Part shown: piece after piece, positions 22,718-34,899 of the stretch
How the letters are laid out: every line of letters starts with the position of its first letter
Position numbering within the stretch: position 1 is the stretch's first letter
Assembly (NCBI RefSeq): GCF_018294505.1
Contig: NC_057812.1
Location: forward strand, 66,142,875-66,206,874
From: Triticum aestivum
Taxonomy: Eukaryota > Streptophyta > Magnoliopsida > Poales > Poaceae
DNA: 64,000 nucleotides
Direction: 5' to 3'
Position numbers and translations under genes: made by a program
The notes under the pieces: generated by a model
Told to the model about the DNA's origin: nothing
The model's input: the letters and a program-made list of their open reading frames with translations, nothing else
Database searches by the model: none

Positions 22718-24124
22718 TGTTGGGGAACGCAACATTTCAAAAAAAAATCCTACGATCACGCAAGATCTATCTAGGAGATGCATAGAAATGAGAGGGGAGA
22801 GTGTGTCTACGTACCCTCGTAGAGCGAAAGCGGAAGCATTTAGTAATGCGATTGATGTAGTCGAATGTCTTCGCGATCCAACCGATCAAGTACCGAACGC
22901 ACGACACCTCCGCGATCTGCACATGTTCAGCTCGGTGACGTCCCTCGTACTCTTGATCCAGCTGAGGCCGAGGGTGAGTTACGTCAGCACGATGGCATGT
23001 TGATGGTGATGATGAAGTTACCGACGCAAGGCTTCGCCTAAGCGCTACGACAATATGACCGAGGTGGAAAACTGTGGAGGGGGGGCATCGCACATGGCTA
23101 AAGATCAACTTGTGTGTCTATGGGATGCCCCCCGTATATAAAGGAGGGGAGGAGGAGGAGGGCCAGCCTCAATTGGCGCGCCCAAGGGGGGGGGGCGGAT
23201 TCCTACTCCTAGTAGGAGTATGTTTCCCCCTTTCCTAGTCCAAGTAGGAGAAGAAGGAAGGAGAGGAAGAAGAGAAGGAAAGGAGGGGCCCTAGCCCTAG
23301 TCCAATTCGGTTTGGGCTAGGGGGGTACGCGCCACCTGTTGGCCTGCCTCCTCTCTTCCACTACTAGGCCCATGAGGCCCAATAACTTCTCGGGGGGCGG
23401 GGGGTTGGTTCCGGTAACCCCGGTACTCAGAAACTTATCCGAAATGACCCGAACCATTCCGGTGTCCGAATGTAGCCTTCCAATATATGAATTTTTATGT
23501 CTCGACCATTTTGAGACTCCTCGTCATGTACGTGATCACATCTGTGACTCAGAACAACCTTCGGTACATCAAATCACATAACTCATACTACATATTGCCA
23601 TCGAACATTAAGCGTGCGGACCCTACGGGTTCGAGAACTATGTAGATATGACTGAGACACATCTCCGGTCAATAACCAATAGCGAAACCTGGATGCTCAT
23701 ATTGGTTCCTACATATTCTACAATGATCTTTATCGGTAAAACCACATAACAACATATGTTGTTCCCTTTGTCATTGGTATGTTACTTGCCCGAGATTCGA
23801 TCATTGGTATCATCATACCTAGTTCAATCTCGTTACCGGCAAGTCTATTTACTCGTTCCGTAATGCGTCATCCTGCAACTAACTCATTAGTCACATTGCT
23901 TGCAAGGCTTATAGTGGTGTGCATTACCGAGAGGGCCCAGAGATACCTCTCCGAAACACAGAGTGACAAATCCTAATCTCCATCCATGCCAACTCAACAA
24001 ACACCATCGGAGACACCTATAGAGCATCTTTATAATCACCCAGTTACGTTGTGATGTTTGATAGCACACAAGGTGTTCCTCCGGTATTCGGGAGTTGCAT
24101 AATCTCATAGTCAGAGGAACATGT
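22718..24124 (-). repeat. Partial Angela-like LTR in reverse orientation
   Basis: It starts TGTTGGGGAACGC, the reverse complement of the LTR 3' end CGTTCCCCAACA, and aligns in reverse to the Copia LTR at 4902-6573 down to the segment ACATGTTCC(C/T)ATGACTATG. There it is cut by the Gypsy LTR at 24125. The missing end should lie beyond the right edge. It is the 3' LTR of a minus-oriented element or a solo LTR; the window cannot tell which. Confidence 0.88.
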
Positions 24125-27100
24125 TGTGACGCCCTCGATTCAATCGTACACTAATCATAGACGCAAATGTGTACGATCAAGATCAAGGACTCACGCGAAG
24201 ATATCACAGCACAACTCTAGACACAAATTAAAATAATACAAGCTTTATATTACAAGCCAGGGGCCTCGAGGGCTCGAACACATAAGCTCGAATACACAAG
24301 AGCCAGCGGAAGCAACAATATCTGAGTACAGACATAAGTTAAAAAAGTTTTTCCTTAAGAAGGCTAGCACAAAAGAAACATTGATCGAAAAGGCAAGGCC
24401 TCCTGCCTGGGAGCCTCCTAACTACTCTAGGTCGTTAGCGGCCATCACGTAGTAGTAGGCACCCTCGGGGTAGTAGTAGTCATCAGTGGTGTCGTCTGAC
24501 TCCTGGGATCCGTCATCTACTCGCAACAATCGGGTATAGGGGAAAAAGAGGTAGCAAAGCAACCATGAGTACTCATCCAAAGTACTTGCAAGACTTATAA
24601 TAGATCTAACTAAGTATGCATCTGTATCAAAGGAAAATGTGCTGTATTTGTGGACTAAACCGCAAAATGCCAGAAGAGATGGGGAAAGCCTAGCCTATCG
24701 AAGACTAGCATCTTCAAGCATCTTGCAGCATATAGAAGAGTACAGATCAACATAATGTAAAGTAGTAGTAGTGTTATCAACCTCGGCCAGAGATCCTTTC
24801 TCGACTCCCCGCAAGAAAGCAATCCCAGAGCCATACTATCAATTTCTCATCACAATCCATTTCTCATCACAAGTATCCAGTTCTAGTTATATCGACCGGG
24901 ATACAACTCCAAGTGTCCGTTACTGTAGGACAGGCTATCGATAGATGTTTTCTTCCCTGCAGGGGTGCACCAACTTACCCACCACGCTCGATTAACTCCG
25001 GCCGGACACACTTTCCTCGGTCATGCCCGGCCTCGGCCAAACAATACGCCGCAACCCGACCTAGGCTTAATAAAGAGGTCAACACGTCGGACTAAACCTA
25101 TGCCTCCAGGGGTCTTGGGCCATCGCCCCGGGAACTCCTGCATGTTGCGTGGGCGGCCGGTGAACAGACCTAGCTACCTCCTTAAAAAGGCAGGAGCTTA
25201 GTAGTCCAACCCAGCATGCGCCGCTCAGTCGCTGACGTTTATTAAGCTTCGGCTGATGCATACGACACAGAACACCCATACAATACCCATGTGATGGTTA
25301 GTGCTATCAGGCCAGAGGCCCCTTGGATCAAATATCCAAACTGTTAGTGTGTTGGCTGTGGTCACGAGCAGAGACTCATGAAAGATGTGACCCCGTCACC
25401 CCGTCTCGAGTACTTGCGGCAAGGGCTAAGAGTGACCGGTCACGCCTCGTAAGTATCTCGCGGGCACCTTCCAGGTCAACCCGACTCCACATCACTCGCT
25501 ATTAAGCTCGCGCGGGTACCCCTCAGGGCCGACCGTCTTTAGTAGCATGGTTCAATGTAAAGTCATAGTAACCATAGTAACTGTGTGTCTAACACCAAGG
25601 GGAAAACCCGAGGAATCACCCCCGGTGAATTCCACTTGATGTAATCATCAAGGTGAACGTAAGAGGATCCACCCTCGAGGTTCACACTTGAGGGGTTGCA
25701 CGACAGAGCCGTATCGAAAGTGGTTAAGGAGGAAATCACCCTCGATGACCCCAACCGGATAGCTACACTACAGAGATCTCATCAGGAGTGATGTATGAGG
25801 TTCCACCCTTGGCACTCGATGGTAACTCTGCAGAGTCGAGCAACAAATAGGGAAAGTGATGTGCCGGGGCCTGGTCTTCGATCCCGTTGATCGGGTCTTC
25901 AATGATGAAGCAGGGGCAACAAGGACAAGGTGGGGGTCACTGATGGATCACTAACCAACCTATACTAAGTAGTTTAGAATAAGCAGGTAAGGTATGAAAG
26001 TAGGTAACAAAAACAGGCTATGCATCAGAGTAGGATCATATAGAAAGTAGTAGCAGTTCTAATGCAAGCATGAGAGGGAAAGAAAATGGGCGATATCGGA
26101 ATGCTCAAGGGGGGGTTGCTTGCCTGGAAGCTCTGTTGAAAAGGAAGAAGTGTCGTCGTCGACGTAGTCGATCACAGGGGCGGCATCGGTCTCGGGGTCT
26201 ACCGGAGAGAATAGGGGGAAGAAACAATAAATAGCAAGCATACAAATGCAATAGAAAGCATGACATGGCAGTAAGCTACGCTACGAGTGCTCTAACGCAG
26301 TACTACACGTTGCAGCGGAGAGGGAAAACATCCGGGAGGTTTTTTCGACGTGTGGCTTTTTCCGGGCAGACGAAAAAGAGGGGACGGTTCCATGTTCAAC
26401 ATGCTAGGAGCATGTGACAGATGAAAGGACCGCGTCTTTGGAATCGTTGGATTTTTCTAAGCAACTTTCATGTAGAAAACATTTTCATCCGAGTTACAGT
26501 TTATTATCTACGAATTTCTAAAGATTTAAACATCTTTTGGAATTATTTTTATTAACAGAAATTCATTATGACATCAGCATGAGGTCAGAGTGAGGTCAGC
26601 AGTCAAACCCAGCTGGTTCTGGTCAAACCTGACCAATGGGACCCACCTGTCATTCATAGTGGGTTAACGGAATCTAAATTAATATAAATTGGAGTTATTT
26701 GGGGAATGGGCCCCACATGTCAGTGACTATTTAGTCTAACTATTTAAGTTATTTTATAAAAACTTATGTAGACTAATAAACAAAAGGGGACCCACTTGTC
26801 AGGGTCAACCGTGCACAGTCAGCACAGTTGAGCCGGTCACTTCGTCAACAGGGCCCGTGGGACCCAGTTGCCACTGGCCCAGACACAGCCACGTGGGCGC
26901 CACGTTGGTGCCGACGCCGAAATAGCTCCGGTAAGGCTTTTCGCGGCGGCCGAACACCGGCGAGCCTCAGATTCGCGCTACGGTGGCTCTCCAGACCCGT
27001 GGCTAGGCGTGTTCGACGCGGCTTGACGTCGCGCACGCGATGGCGCTACCATTTGGACTTGGGGATGGCCGGAACGTCGCCGGTGACGAGCGCGGCGGAC

Positions 27101-28612
27101 GGTAGTTCGGGCGCGGACGGGGATCGTGTTACGGGGCTCCAAATCGACCGCGGCTGGTCGCGTTTGAATGGCCACTCGACCGCGCGTCAAATGGTGGTGG
27201 GTGGAGCGGCTGGGGCGGCCGGTGCTGGGAGCTGCGGCGTCGCAGGCGGCGACGCGTTCGGGCGAGCTACGGTTAAGGCGATGCGGTGCATCCGTGAACG
27301 AGCTGAGAGGCTGGGCAAGGCGTACGCGATGTGGCAAGGCCAACAGTCGCGAGTCCGTGACCATTTGGTCACCGAAAGCACGACGGCGGCGAGCGGAGGC
27401 GGCGCCGTGTTCGGGCGCTCGTCGAGGTAGGTGCTAAGGGGCATGGTAGGATGCGTGCGTGCGCGTTGCATTCCTGGAAGCACCAGGAGCACGGCGGAGG
27501 CCTCAGGCGAGCGTGACAAGGGCCATGGCCACGACCACGACCTCGTCGGCGGCGAACAGAGCTCGGGCGCGGCAGCAGCTAGCTACGGCGCGTGATGAGG
27601 CTAATAGGAGGGGAGCAGGGGACGGATGAGCTCATCTAGCGGCACACACGGTGGCCCTTGGAAGGTTAGGAGCAGTAGGAGCGTCGGAGAGGAGGAAGAT
27701 CGCCGGCGACCGAGGCGGAAGGGGGCGGCTCGATCCGCGGCCTGCAGCGCTCCTAGAGCTCGATGGCGACGCGTACTCGAGGTAGAGGTCAACGACGCGT
27801 CTTGTGGACATGCTGGCGAGGCACGGGGTGGGCGGTGGCCGCGGCTATGGCACTGCCATGGCGACGGCGGTGCTCGGTTGAGGTGGGGAACGAGGGGGAG
27901 TGTAAGGAGGGATCTCGTGGGAGAGGGAGAGGTGGAGCGGGTGACAGTGGAGAGCGGGGGAGAGGACCGAGGCGTCCGGAGCCTTATCCCCTCGTCGGGC
28001 GTCGCCGGCGAGGTGGTTGGACGACGACGGGCACGTGCTGTCCTGCCCGGTCGAAGTAACAGGAAGCGACCGGGGGAGGGGGGAGTGGACCGGCCTAGCT
28101 GGGCCAGTTGGCTCGGGCCAGACACTGTGCACTTGGCCCAGTGCACAGTGGCCTGTGCTCTTTTTTTTCTTTTTCTTTTAAGACTTTTCTATTTTCTTAT
28201 TTCTTTTTCAAAACAAAATAGTTTAATAAAATATAGGACTTGTAATTAATTTAGCTTAATAAATTTAGGCCACTACCACATTAGGTTTTAGCACTTGAAT
28301 AAAATAGTTAGAATTTTTATAAATTAAAAAGCTTTTAATTAATTGTTTAAACCACTGTTTTAAATAGTTCAGGCCACTTAAACACTTTGCAAAAATGTTG
28401 GTTCACCACCAATATTAGTTATGGATTATTTGGCACATGATGAACATTTTAGTTTTCATGTTTGAGCAATTTTGAATTTCACTCAGAATTTGAAATTGAA
28501 ATCAACTGGAATTTGAAAGAGAGAGGAGACAATGATGATCAAACACTTGTTTAGAAAAATGATTAACTTAGACCCAGGGGTTACTGTAGCATCATTACAC
28601 TGGGGTGTTACA
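24125..28612 (-). repeat. 3' LTR of the minus-strand Gypsy, ~4.5 kb
   Basis: On the minus strand it begins TGTAACACCCC at 28612, right after a polypurine tract, and ends GGGCGTCACA at 24125, giving 4488 bp. The segment 26830-28140 is strongly GC-rich, while 28150-28560 is AT-rich. Overlapping ORFs on both strands in the GC-rich part have no recognisable domains and are attributed to composition. The partner LTR is not in the window, so the length rests on the terminal motifs only. Confidence 0.65.
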
Positions 28613-28626
28613 ACTCTCCTCCTCTA
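28613..28626 (-). other. Polypurine tract of the minus-strand Gypsy
   Basis: Minus strand TAGAGGAGGAGAGT immediately precedes the LTR start TGTAACACC. Confidence 0.8.
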
Positions 28627-28648
28627 AAAGAAATTCTCGTCCCGAGAA

Positions 28649-30895
28649 TTAAGAGGTAGAAGGGAAAAGATCAGGGTATTCAACCCGGAGGTTATCTTCG
28701 CGTTCCCAAGTGGCTTCATCTTTAGTATGATTCGACCATTGCACCTTGAGAAATTTGGTAACCTTCTGGCGGGCTCGACGTTCAACTTCTTCAAGAATGT
28801 GGATCAGATGCTTTTTGTATGTGAGATCATCTTGAACTTCAATCAATTCCGGATCCACTTCACGTTCCAAATCCTTGAAGCATCGACAAAGTTGCAACAT
28901 GTGGAAGGTGTCATGGACGTGAGAGAACTGAGGTGGAAACTCCAATTTATAAGCCACCAGTCCAGGACGGGCGAGGATGCGGAAGGGACCAATGTAGTGC
29001 GGAGCTAGCTTGCCTTTGACTCCGAACCGATGAGTGCCTCTGAAAGGAGTGACACGCAGATAAGCTTGTTCACCAGGTTGATAAGTTGAACCCCAGTGTT
29101 TCCGGTCATAGTTGCTCTTCTGGCGGGACTGGGCCGCCTTGAGATTATCCTGGACAATGCGAACCTTCTCTTCAGATTGTTGAATAATGTTTGGACCAAT
29201 GAGCGTCTGTTCCCTAGTTTCTGACCAATTCAGAGGGGTTCGGCACTTACGTCCATAAAGCACTTCGAAGGGTGCCATTTTCAAGCTGTCTTGATAACTG
29301 TTGTTATAAGAGAACTCCGCATAAGGGAGAGATTCTTCCCACTTTTTGCCGAAAGAAATAACACAAGCCCGAAGCATGTCTTCAAGAATTTGATTGACTC
29401 GCTCGACTTGGCCTTGGGATTGGGGATGATAAGTAGTGCTCCAGGTAATATGAGTTCCCATTGCCTCTTGGAAACTATCCCAGAACTTTGAAGTGAATAT
29501 ACTGCCACGGTCTGAACTGATCTCCTTCGGAATGCCGTGGAGTGACACAATTCGGGAGATATACAAGTTTGCTAATTGACTAGCAGTAATAGTCTCCTTG
29601 ACTGGCAGAAAGTGAGCAGCCTTCGAGAATTGGTCGATAACGACGAAGATAGCATCGTTACCTTTATGAGACTTGGGAAGGCCAGTGACAAAGTCCATCT
29701 AAATCTTATCCCATTTCCATTCAGGAATTGGAAGTGGTTGTAGAAGTCCAGCCGGTTTCTGATGTTCTGCTTTGACGCGACGACAAACGTCACATTCTTC
29801 GATATATCGAGCAATATCTTGCTTCATCTTGGACCACTAATACTTCTGACAAATTTCTAAGTACATCTTGGTACTTCTCGGATGAATAGAGAGAGGGGTG
29901 TCATGCGCTTCTTTCATCACCTTCTCTGTCATAAGCTCGAATCGGGGTACTACAATGCGATCTCTGAAGTACAAGGTTCCGTCTTCACCAAGTGAGAAAT
30001 CTCTTGATTTCTCTAAGGCAAGATCCTTTTTCATCAGATCAACATGAGCATCTTTGTCTTGAGAGCAGACTTGATTCTTTCAGAAGAGTTGGTTCCAAGA
30101 CAAGGTTATTCAGAGAACCTTATGGAACTAGTTGAAGGTTCAACTTGCATAGCTCTTCATAAAGGCGGGGCTGAGCTTTGTAGACCATGTGATTATTGCA
30201 ATAAGACTTACGGCTCAGGGCATCGGCCATTACATTATCCTTACCAGGGGTATAGGATATACCGCAGTTGTAGTCAGCAATAGCTTCCATGCATAGATAA
30301 CCGCAGCAAGCTCAAGGTCATGAACTGGGTAGTTCTCTTTGTGAGGGCGCACTTGAAGGGAGGCATAAGCAATCACTCTGCGCTCTTGCATTAGGACACA
30401 GCCTAATCCTTGTCGTGAAGCATCGCAATAGATGACGAAGTCCTTGCGAGAATCAGGGGGAGCAAGCACTGGGCAGAAGTCAGCTTGTCCTTGAGTGCCT
30501 GGAAACTTTCCTGACACTTTTCAGTCCAATCAAACTTAACGCCTTTGTGTAGCAGATTGGTTAGTGGCTTGGCGATCTTGGAGAAGTTCTCGACAAAGCG
30601 GAGACAATAGCTGGCTAGTTCGAGAAAGCTTCTGACTTTCTTGACAGTCTTCGGAGGGGTGTAGTCAAGAATAGCCTGAACACGCTCTGGGTTGACGGCA
30701 ATACCATCTTGGAGATGACATGACCAAGGTAGGTGATTTCGGGAAGCCAAAATTCTCACTTGGAATACTTGGCATAAAGTTGATGTTCTCGAAGCTTCTC
30801 TAGAACAAGTCAAAGATGTTCAACATGTTCTTCTTTGTTCTTCGAATATACCAGGATATCATCCAGATAGACCACAACGAACTTGTCGAGGTAAT
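28649..30895 (-). pseudogene. Gypsy pol 3' part: RT YLDD onward, RNase H, integrase, chromodomain
   Basis: Reading down from 30895: [17 protein letters not shown], with the catalytic YLDD at 30858-30869, then RT thumb/connection (GIAVNPERVQAIL, FVENFSKIAKPL). RNase H follows in another frame ([17 protein letters not shown]). The zinc-binding part of integrase is partly readable (29837-30034). The catalytic core starts at 29698 (MDFVTGLPKS; SSDRGSIF; YHPQSQGQVERVNQ), so all three DDE acidic residues are present, but an in-frame TAG sits at 29699-29701. A chromodomain-like tail (VTKFLKVQWSNHTKDEATWE) ends at 28649. There are several frameshifts between 29900 and 30800. Confidence 0.9.
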
Positions 30896-31368
30896 TAAGG
30901 GAGTCCTAGATTAGGGGGTCTCCGGACAGCCGGACTATATCCTTTGGCCGGACTGTTGGACTATGAAGATACAAGATTGAAGACTTCGTCCTGTGTCTGG
31001 ATGGGACTCTACTTGGCGTGGAAGGCAAGCTAGGCAATACGGATATGGATATCTCCTCCTTTGTAACCGACCTTGTGTAACCCTAGCCTCCTCCGGTGTC
31101 TATATAAACCAGAGAGTTTTAGTCTGTAGGACAAGATACAATCATACCATAGGCTAGCTTCTAGGGTTTAGCCTCTCCGATCTCGTGGTAGATCAACTCT
31201 TGTAATACTCATATCATCAAGAACAATCAAGCATGACGTAGGGTATTACCTCCATCGAGAGGGCCCGAACCTAGGTAAAACATCGTGTCCCCTGCTTCCT
31301 GTTACCATCCGCCTTAGACGCACAGTTCGGGACCCCCTACCTGAGATCCGCCGGTTTTGACACCGACA
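30896..31368 (+). repeat. 5' LTR of the Fatima-like element
   Basis: 473 bp. The first bases are TAAGGG instead of TGAGGG, a single change at the conserved TG. It is followed by TTGGTGCTTTCATTGAG, the likely primer site, whose tRNA I cannot name with confidence. Confidence 0.92.
31101..31107 (+). promoter_or_regulatory. TATA box of the Fatima-like LTR
   Basis: TATATAA in GGTGTCTATATAAACCAGAG, conserved in the 3' LTR. Confidence 0.7.
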
Positions 31369-31415
31369 TTGGTGCTTTCATTGAGAGTTCCACTGTGTCG
31401 TCACCATAAGGCTCG

Positions 31416-34400
31416 ATGGCTCCTTCGACCATCGCTAGTGATGCGGTCCAGGGTGAGGCTTTTCTCCCCGGACAGATCTTCATATTCGGTGGCTTTGCAC
31501 CGCGGGCCAATTCGCTTGGCCATCTGGAGCAGATTGAGAGCTACGCCCCTGGCCATCAGGTCAGATTTGGAAACTTGAACTACACGGCCGATATCCGCGG
31601 AGACTTGATCTTCGACGGATTCGAGCCCATGCCGGACGCGCCGCGCAGTCACAACGAGCAAGACGTAACTCTACCGTTGGACAGTGTTCGGGAGATCGCA
31701 TCCGCAGCTACTCTGGCCTTTAATCTGGAGCAAGTCGCGCCATCCGAGAGCAGAGGGATGGACCCCGCCATGGAGGCCGCACTCTTAGCGGCGATAGAGC
31801 CGGATACTGACTTCACCCCTTACGAGAGCCGTGTTGCCGAACTACTGGATTCATCCTCGGCCACGGACTCCGAGCTGCTCGTATCCGTGCCCGTCGAGTC
31901 CGACTGGGCGCCGATCATGGAGTTCACCTCCGCGGATATCTTTCAGCACTCACCTTTTGGAGATGTGCTAAATTCATTAAGGTCTTTCTCCCTGTCAGGA
32001 GAACCTTGGCCGAACTATGTCCGGCTAGAATGGGATGCAGACGATGAAGAAATTCGCTGCCCACCCACCACCCACTTCGTAGCCACTGTCGACGACTTAA
32101 CCGACATGCTCGACTTCGGCTCCGAGGACTTCGACGGTATGGACGACGAAGCCGGAGACGAACTGGAGCCACCGCCCACAGGGCGCTGAACCGCTACTTC
32201 ATCACATGAAGTGTACATGGTGGACACCCCCAACGAAGCCAATGGTGACGAGAAAGCGGAGGATGACCCCTTCAAGAAGCAACCCAAGCGCCGACGTCAG
32301 CGGCGCCGCCCTAAGTCCCGCCATAGCAAAAACAGCGATAACAATAGTCCACACGACTCCGGCAAAGATGCCAACTGCACCACCCCGGTGGCAGAAAACG
32401 ATCAAGATGCAAACAGCAAACATAGTACGGATCCGACGTCCGAACACGATGACACCAAAGATAAGCATCATCAATCCCCGTCTAGGGAAGAAAATAACCC
32501 GGACGATGATGCACCCCTCATCCAGGAAACACACTTGGAGCAAGAGAACCTCTACAGAAGGCTTACTGCCACAGCGAGAAGCCTAAAGAAACAGAAGCAA
32601 AGGCTCAAGGTTGCCCAAGATACGCTCAACAACAAGTGGAACAAAGTAACAAAGTATGGTAGAAGCCACCACCCAAATAGCTATCCAAAGCGCAAGCTAT
32701 TACCGGAATTCGATGATGAGGCCTTAGAGCCCATATAGCCAATAAGTGATACGGCCAACCGGCCGGATCCACCACCCTGTGAACGCGATAGAGCGGCTAA
32801 CAAAGTCACGCATAAGTCAACACACGTTCTACGTGAGAAGTTGCGTCTAAAATCCGGCGCGACCAGATCTATCTATGGATCTAGGAAGCGTGTTATGGTA
32901 CACAACCAGCACCGAATACCACAACCGTCCGAACACTATGGCACATCCCAATACAGGGGTGCCGCACACCCACTATGTTTCACTGATGAGGTGCTGGATC
33001 ACGAATTCCCAGAAGGATTCAAACCAATGAACATAGAGGCGTACGACAGAACCATAGACCCTGGAGTCTGGATAGAGGACTTCATCCTCCATATTCATAT
33101 GGCTCGTGTAGACGATCTCCATGCCATTAAATACTTGCCCCTCAAGCTTAAAGGGCCAACTAGGCACTGGCTGAAAAGCCTCCCCGGAAACTCAATTGGA
33201 AGTTGGGAGGAGCTCGAGGACGCTTTCCGGGCCAATTTTCAAGGGACTTATGTCCGACCTCCAGATGCAGACGATTTAAGTCACATAATCTAACAGCCCG
33301 GAGAGTCCGCCCGAAAGCTTTGGAACAGGTTCCTCACCAAGAAGAACCAAATAGTCGACTGTCTGGATGCCGAAGCCTTAGCAGCTTTTAAACACAGCGT
33401 CCGAGACGAATGGCTCGCCAGACACCTCGGTCAAGAAAAACCGAGAACAATGGCAGCCCTAACAAGCCTCATGACCCGCTTTTGTGCGGGCGAAGACAGC
33501 TGGTTGGCCCGTAGCAGCACCAGCGACCCAAGCACATCCGAAGTAAGGGATGGCAATGGTAAACCACGACGCAACAAAAACAAGCGTCAAAATAAAGAAG
33601 GTAGCCCAGATAATACGGCGGTAAACGCCGGATTTAGGGGCTCCCGACCAGGCCAGCAGAAAAAGCCTTCCAAAGGCAGCAGAGAAGGACAATCTGGCCT
33701 AAACAAAATTCTTGACAAACTCTGTCAGATTCACGGCACCCCAGACAAACCTGCAAATCATACCCACAGAGAATGCTGGGTCTTCAAGCAGGCCGATAAG
33801 CTAAACGCTGAACACAAAGGGGAGGAGACACCAAGCGAAGACGAGGATGAACCTCGCCAGCAAAACGCCGAAGGACAGAAAAAATTCCCACCGGAGGTTA
33901 AAACAATAAGGGACAATTGCATTTTTGCCCCTAGTTGGTTCCTACCCACGGGTTTTGCCCTTACTTTTCGAGCTTGCTCAGTGTTGCCCTTACTTTTTGC
34001 GTCGAGGTCCCTCGAAAGCCCTTTGACCGTTTGACCAAAACTTTGAAAATTCATAACTAATTCATATGAACTCAGAAAAATGGAAATAAGATATCAAAAA
34101 TGTTCAGATAAACATTACCTTTATGTGCATATCATTTGCATTCAGGACAAAAGCACCCTTTAAACTACCTGAGGTAATTAATGTTATTAACATTACTAAA
34201 AATAAAAAGGTATAAACAATATTTTTTTCATGAATAAAAATTACATGCAAATGTAGGTGATGTTTTCTGAACATCCAGATATCTTATTTGCATTTTTCTG
34301 AGTTCGTATCATCTTGTTATGAATGTTCATACGACTTTGACCATTATTTGGAAACTTCATAACAAATTGATACGAACTCAGAAAAATGCAAATAAGATAT

Positions 34401-34899
34401 CAGGATGTTCAGAAAACATCACTTACATTTGCATGTAACTTTTATTCATGAAAAAAATATTGTTTATACCTTTTTATATTTAATAATGTTAATAACATTA
34501 ATTACCTCAGGTAGTTTAAAGGGTGCTTTTGTCCTGAATGCAAATGATATGCACATAAAGGTAATGTTTATCTGAACATTTTGATATCTTATTTGCATTT
34601 TTCTAAGTTCATATGAATTATTTATGAATTTTCAAAGTTTTGGTCAAACGGTCAAAGGGCTTTCGAGGGACCTCGACGCAAAAAGTAAGGGCAACACTGA
34701 GCAAGCTCGAAAAGTAAGGGCAAAACCCGTGGGTAGGAACCAACTAGGGGTAAAAATGCAATTGTCCCAAACAATAAACGTGATCAATGTGACAAGGAGG
34801 AGAAGCAATCATGCACTCCGATGCACACGCGCCATAGAGCCCATCACCCCTAGGTCCAACCCCTGGTTGGCCTGCCCGATCACTTTTGATCGTAGGGAT
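31416..34899 (+). pseudogene. Gag of the Fatima-like element, with nonsense mutations and a MITE insertion
   Basis: From the ATG at 31416 (MAPSTIASDAVQGEAF) one frame runs to 33909 with three nonsense codons: TGA 32187-32189, TAG 32736-32738 and TAA 33291-33293. The N-terminal part is acidic. A basic stretch (KRRRQRRRPKSRH, ~32286) follows, then a gag domain (VWIEDFILHIHMARVDDLHA, LKLKGPTRHWLKSLPG, FRANFQGTY) and a Lys-rich region with an H-x3-CW motif (~33763). A Mutator-type MITE interrupts the frame at 33910. After it the frame resumes (34769) and runs to the Copia insertion at 34899. The codons continue at 48753 in protease. Confidence 0.88.
33910..34768. mobile_element. Mutator-type fold-back MITE
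   Basis: 859 bp with ends GGGACAATTGCATTTTT / AAAAATGCAATTGTCCC and a perfect 9-bp TSD AAACAATAA (33901-33909, 34769-34777), the length typical of Mutator-like elements. The arms (33910-34311 and 34368-34768) are about 400 bp each and nearly perfect inverted repeats around a ~56-bp centre. There is no transposase. A transcript would form a very long hairpin. Confidence 0.92.

Noticed and set aside
5377..23976. Recurrent small ORFs with the peptide ITISLASNVTNEL at 5377, 12318 and (reverse) 23779
   Set aside because: They are homologous positions in three Copia LTRs and have no coding evidence.
26828..28249. Long plus- and minus-strand ORFs (up to ~200 codons) at 26.8-28.2 kb
   Set aside because: They lie in the GC-rich core of a Gypsy LTR, overlap each other on both strands and show no known motif.
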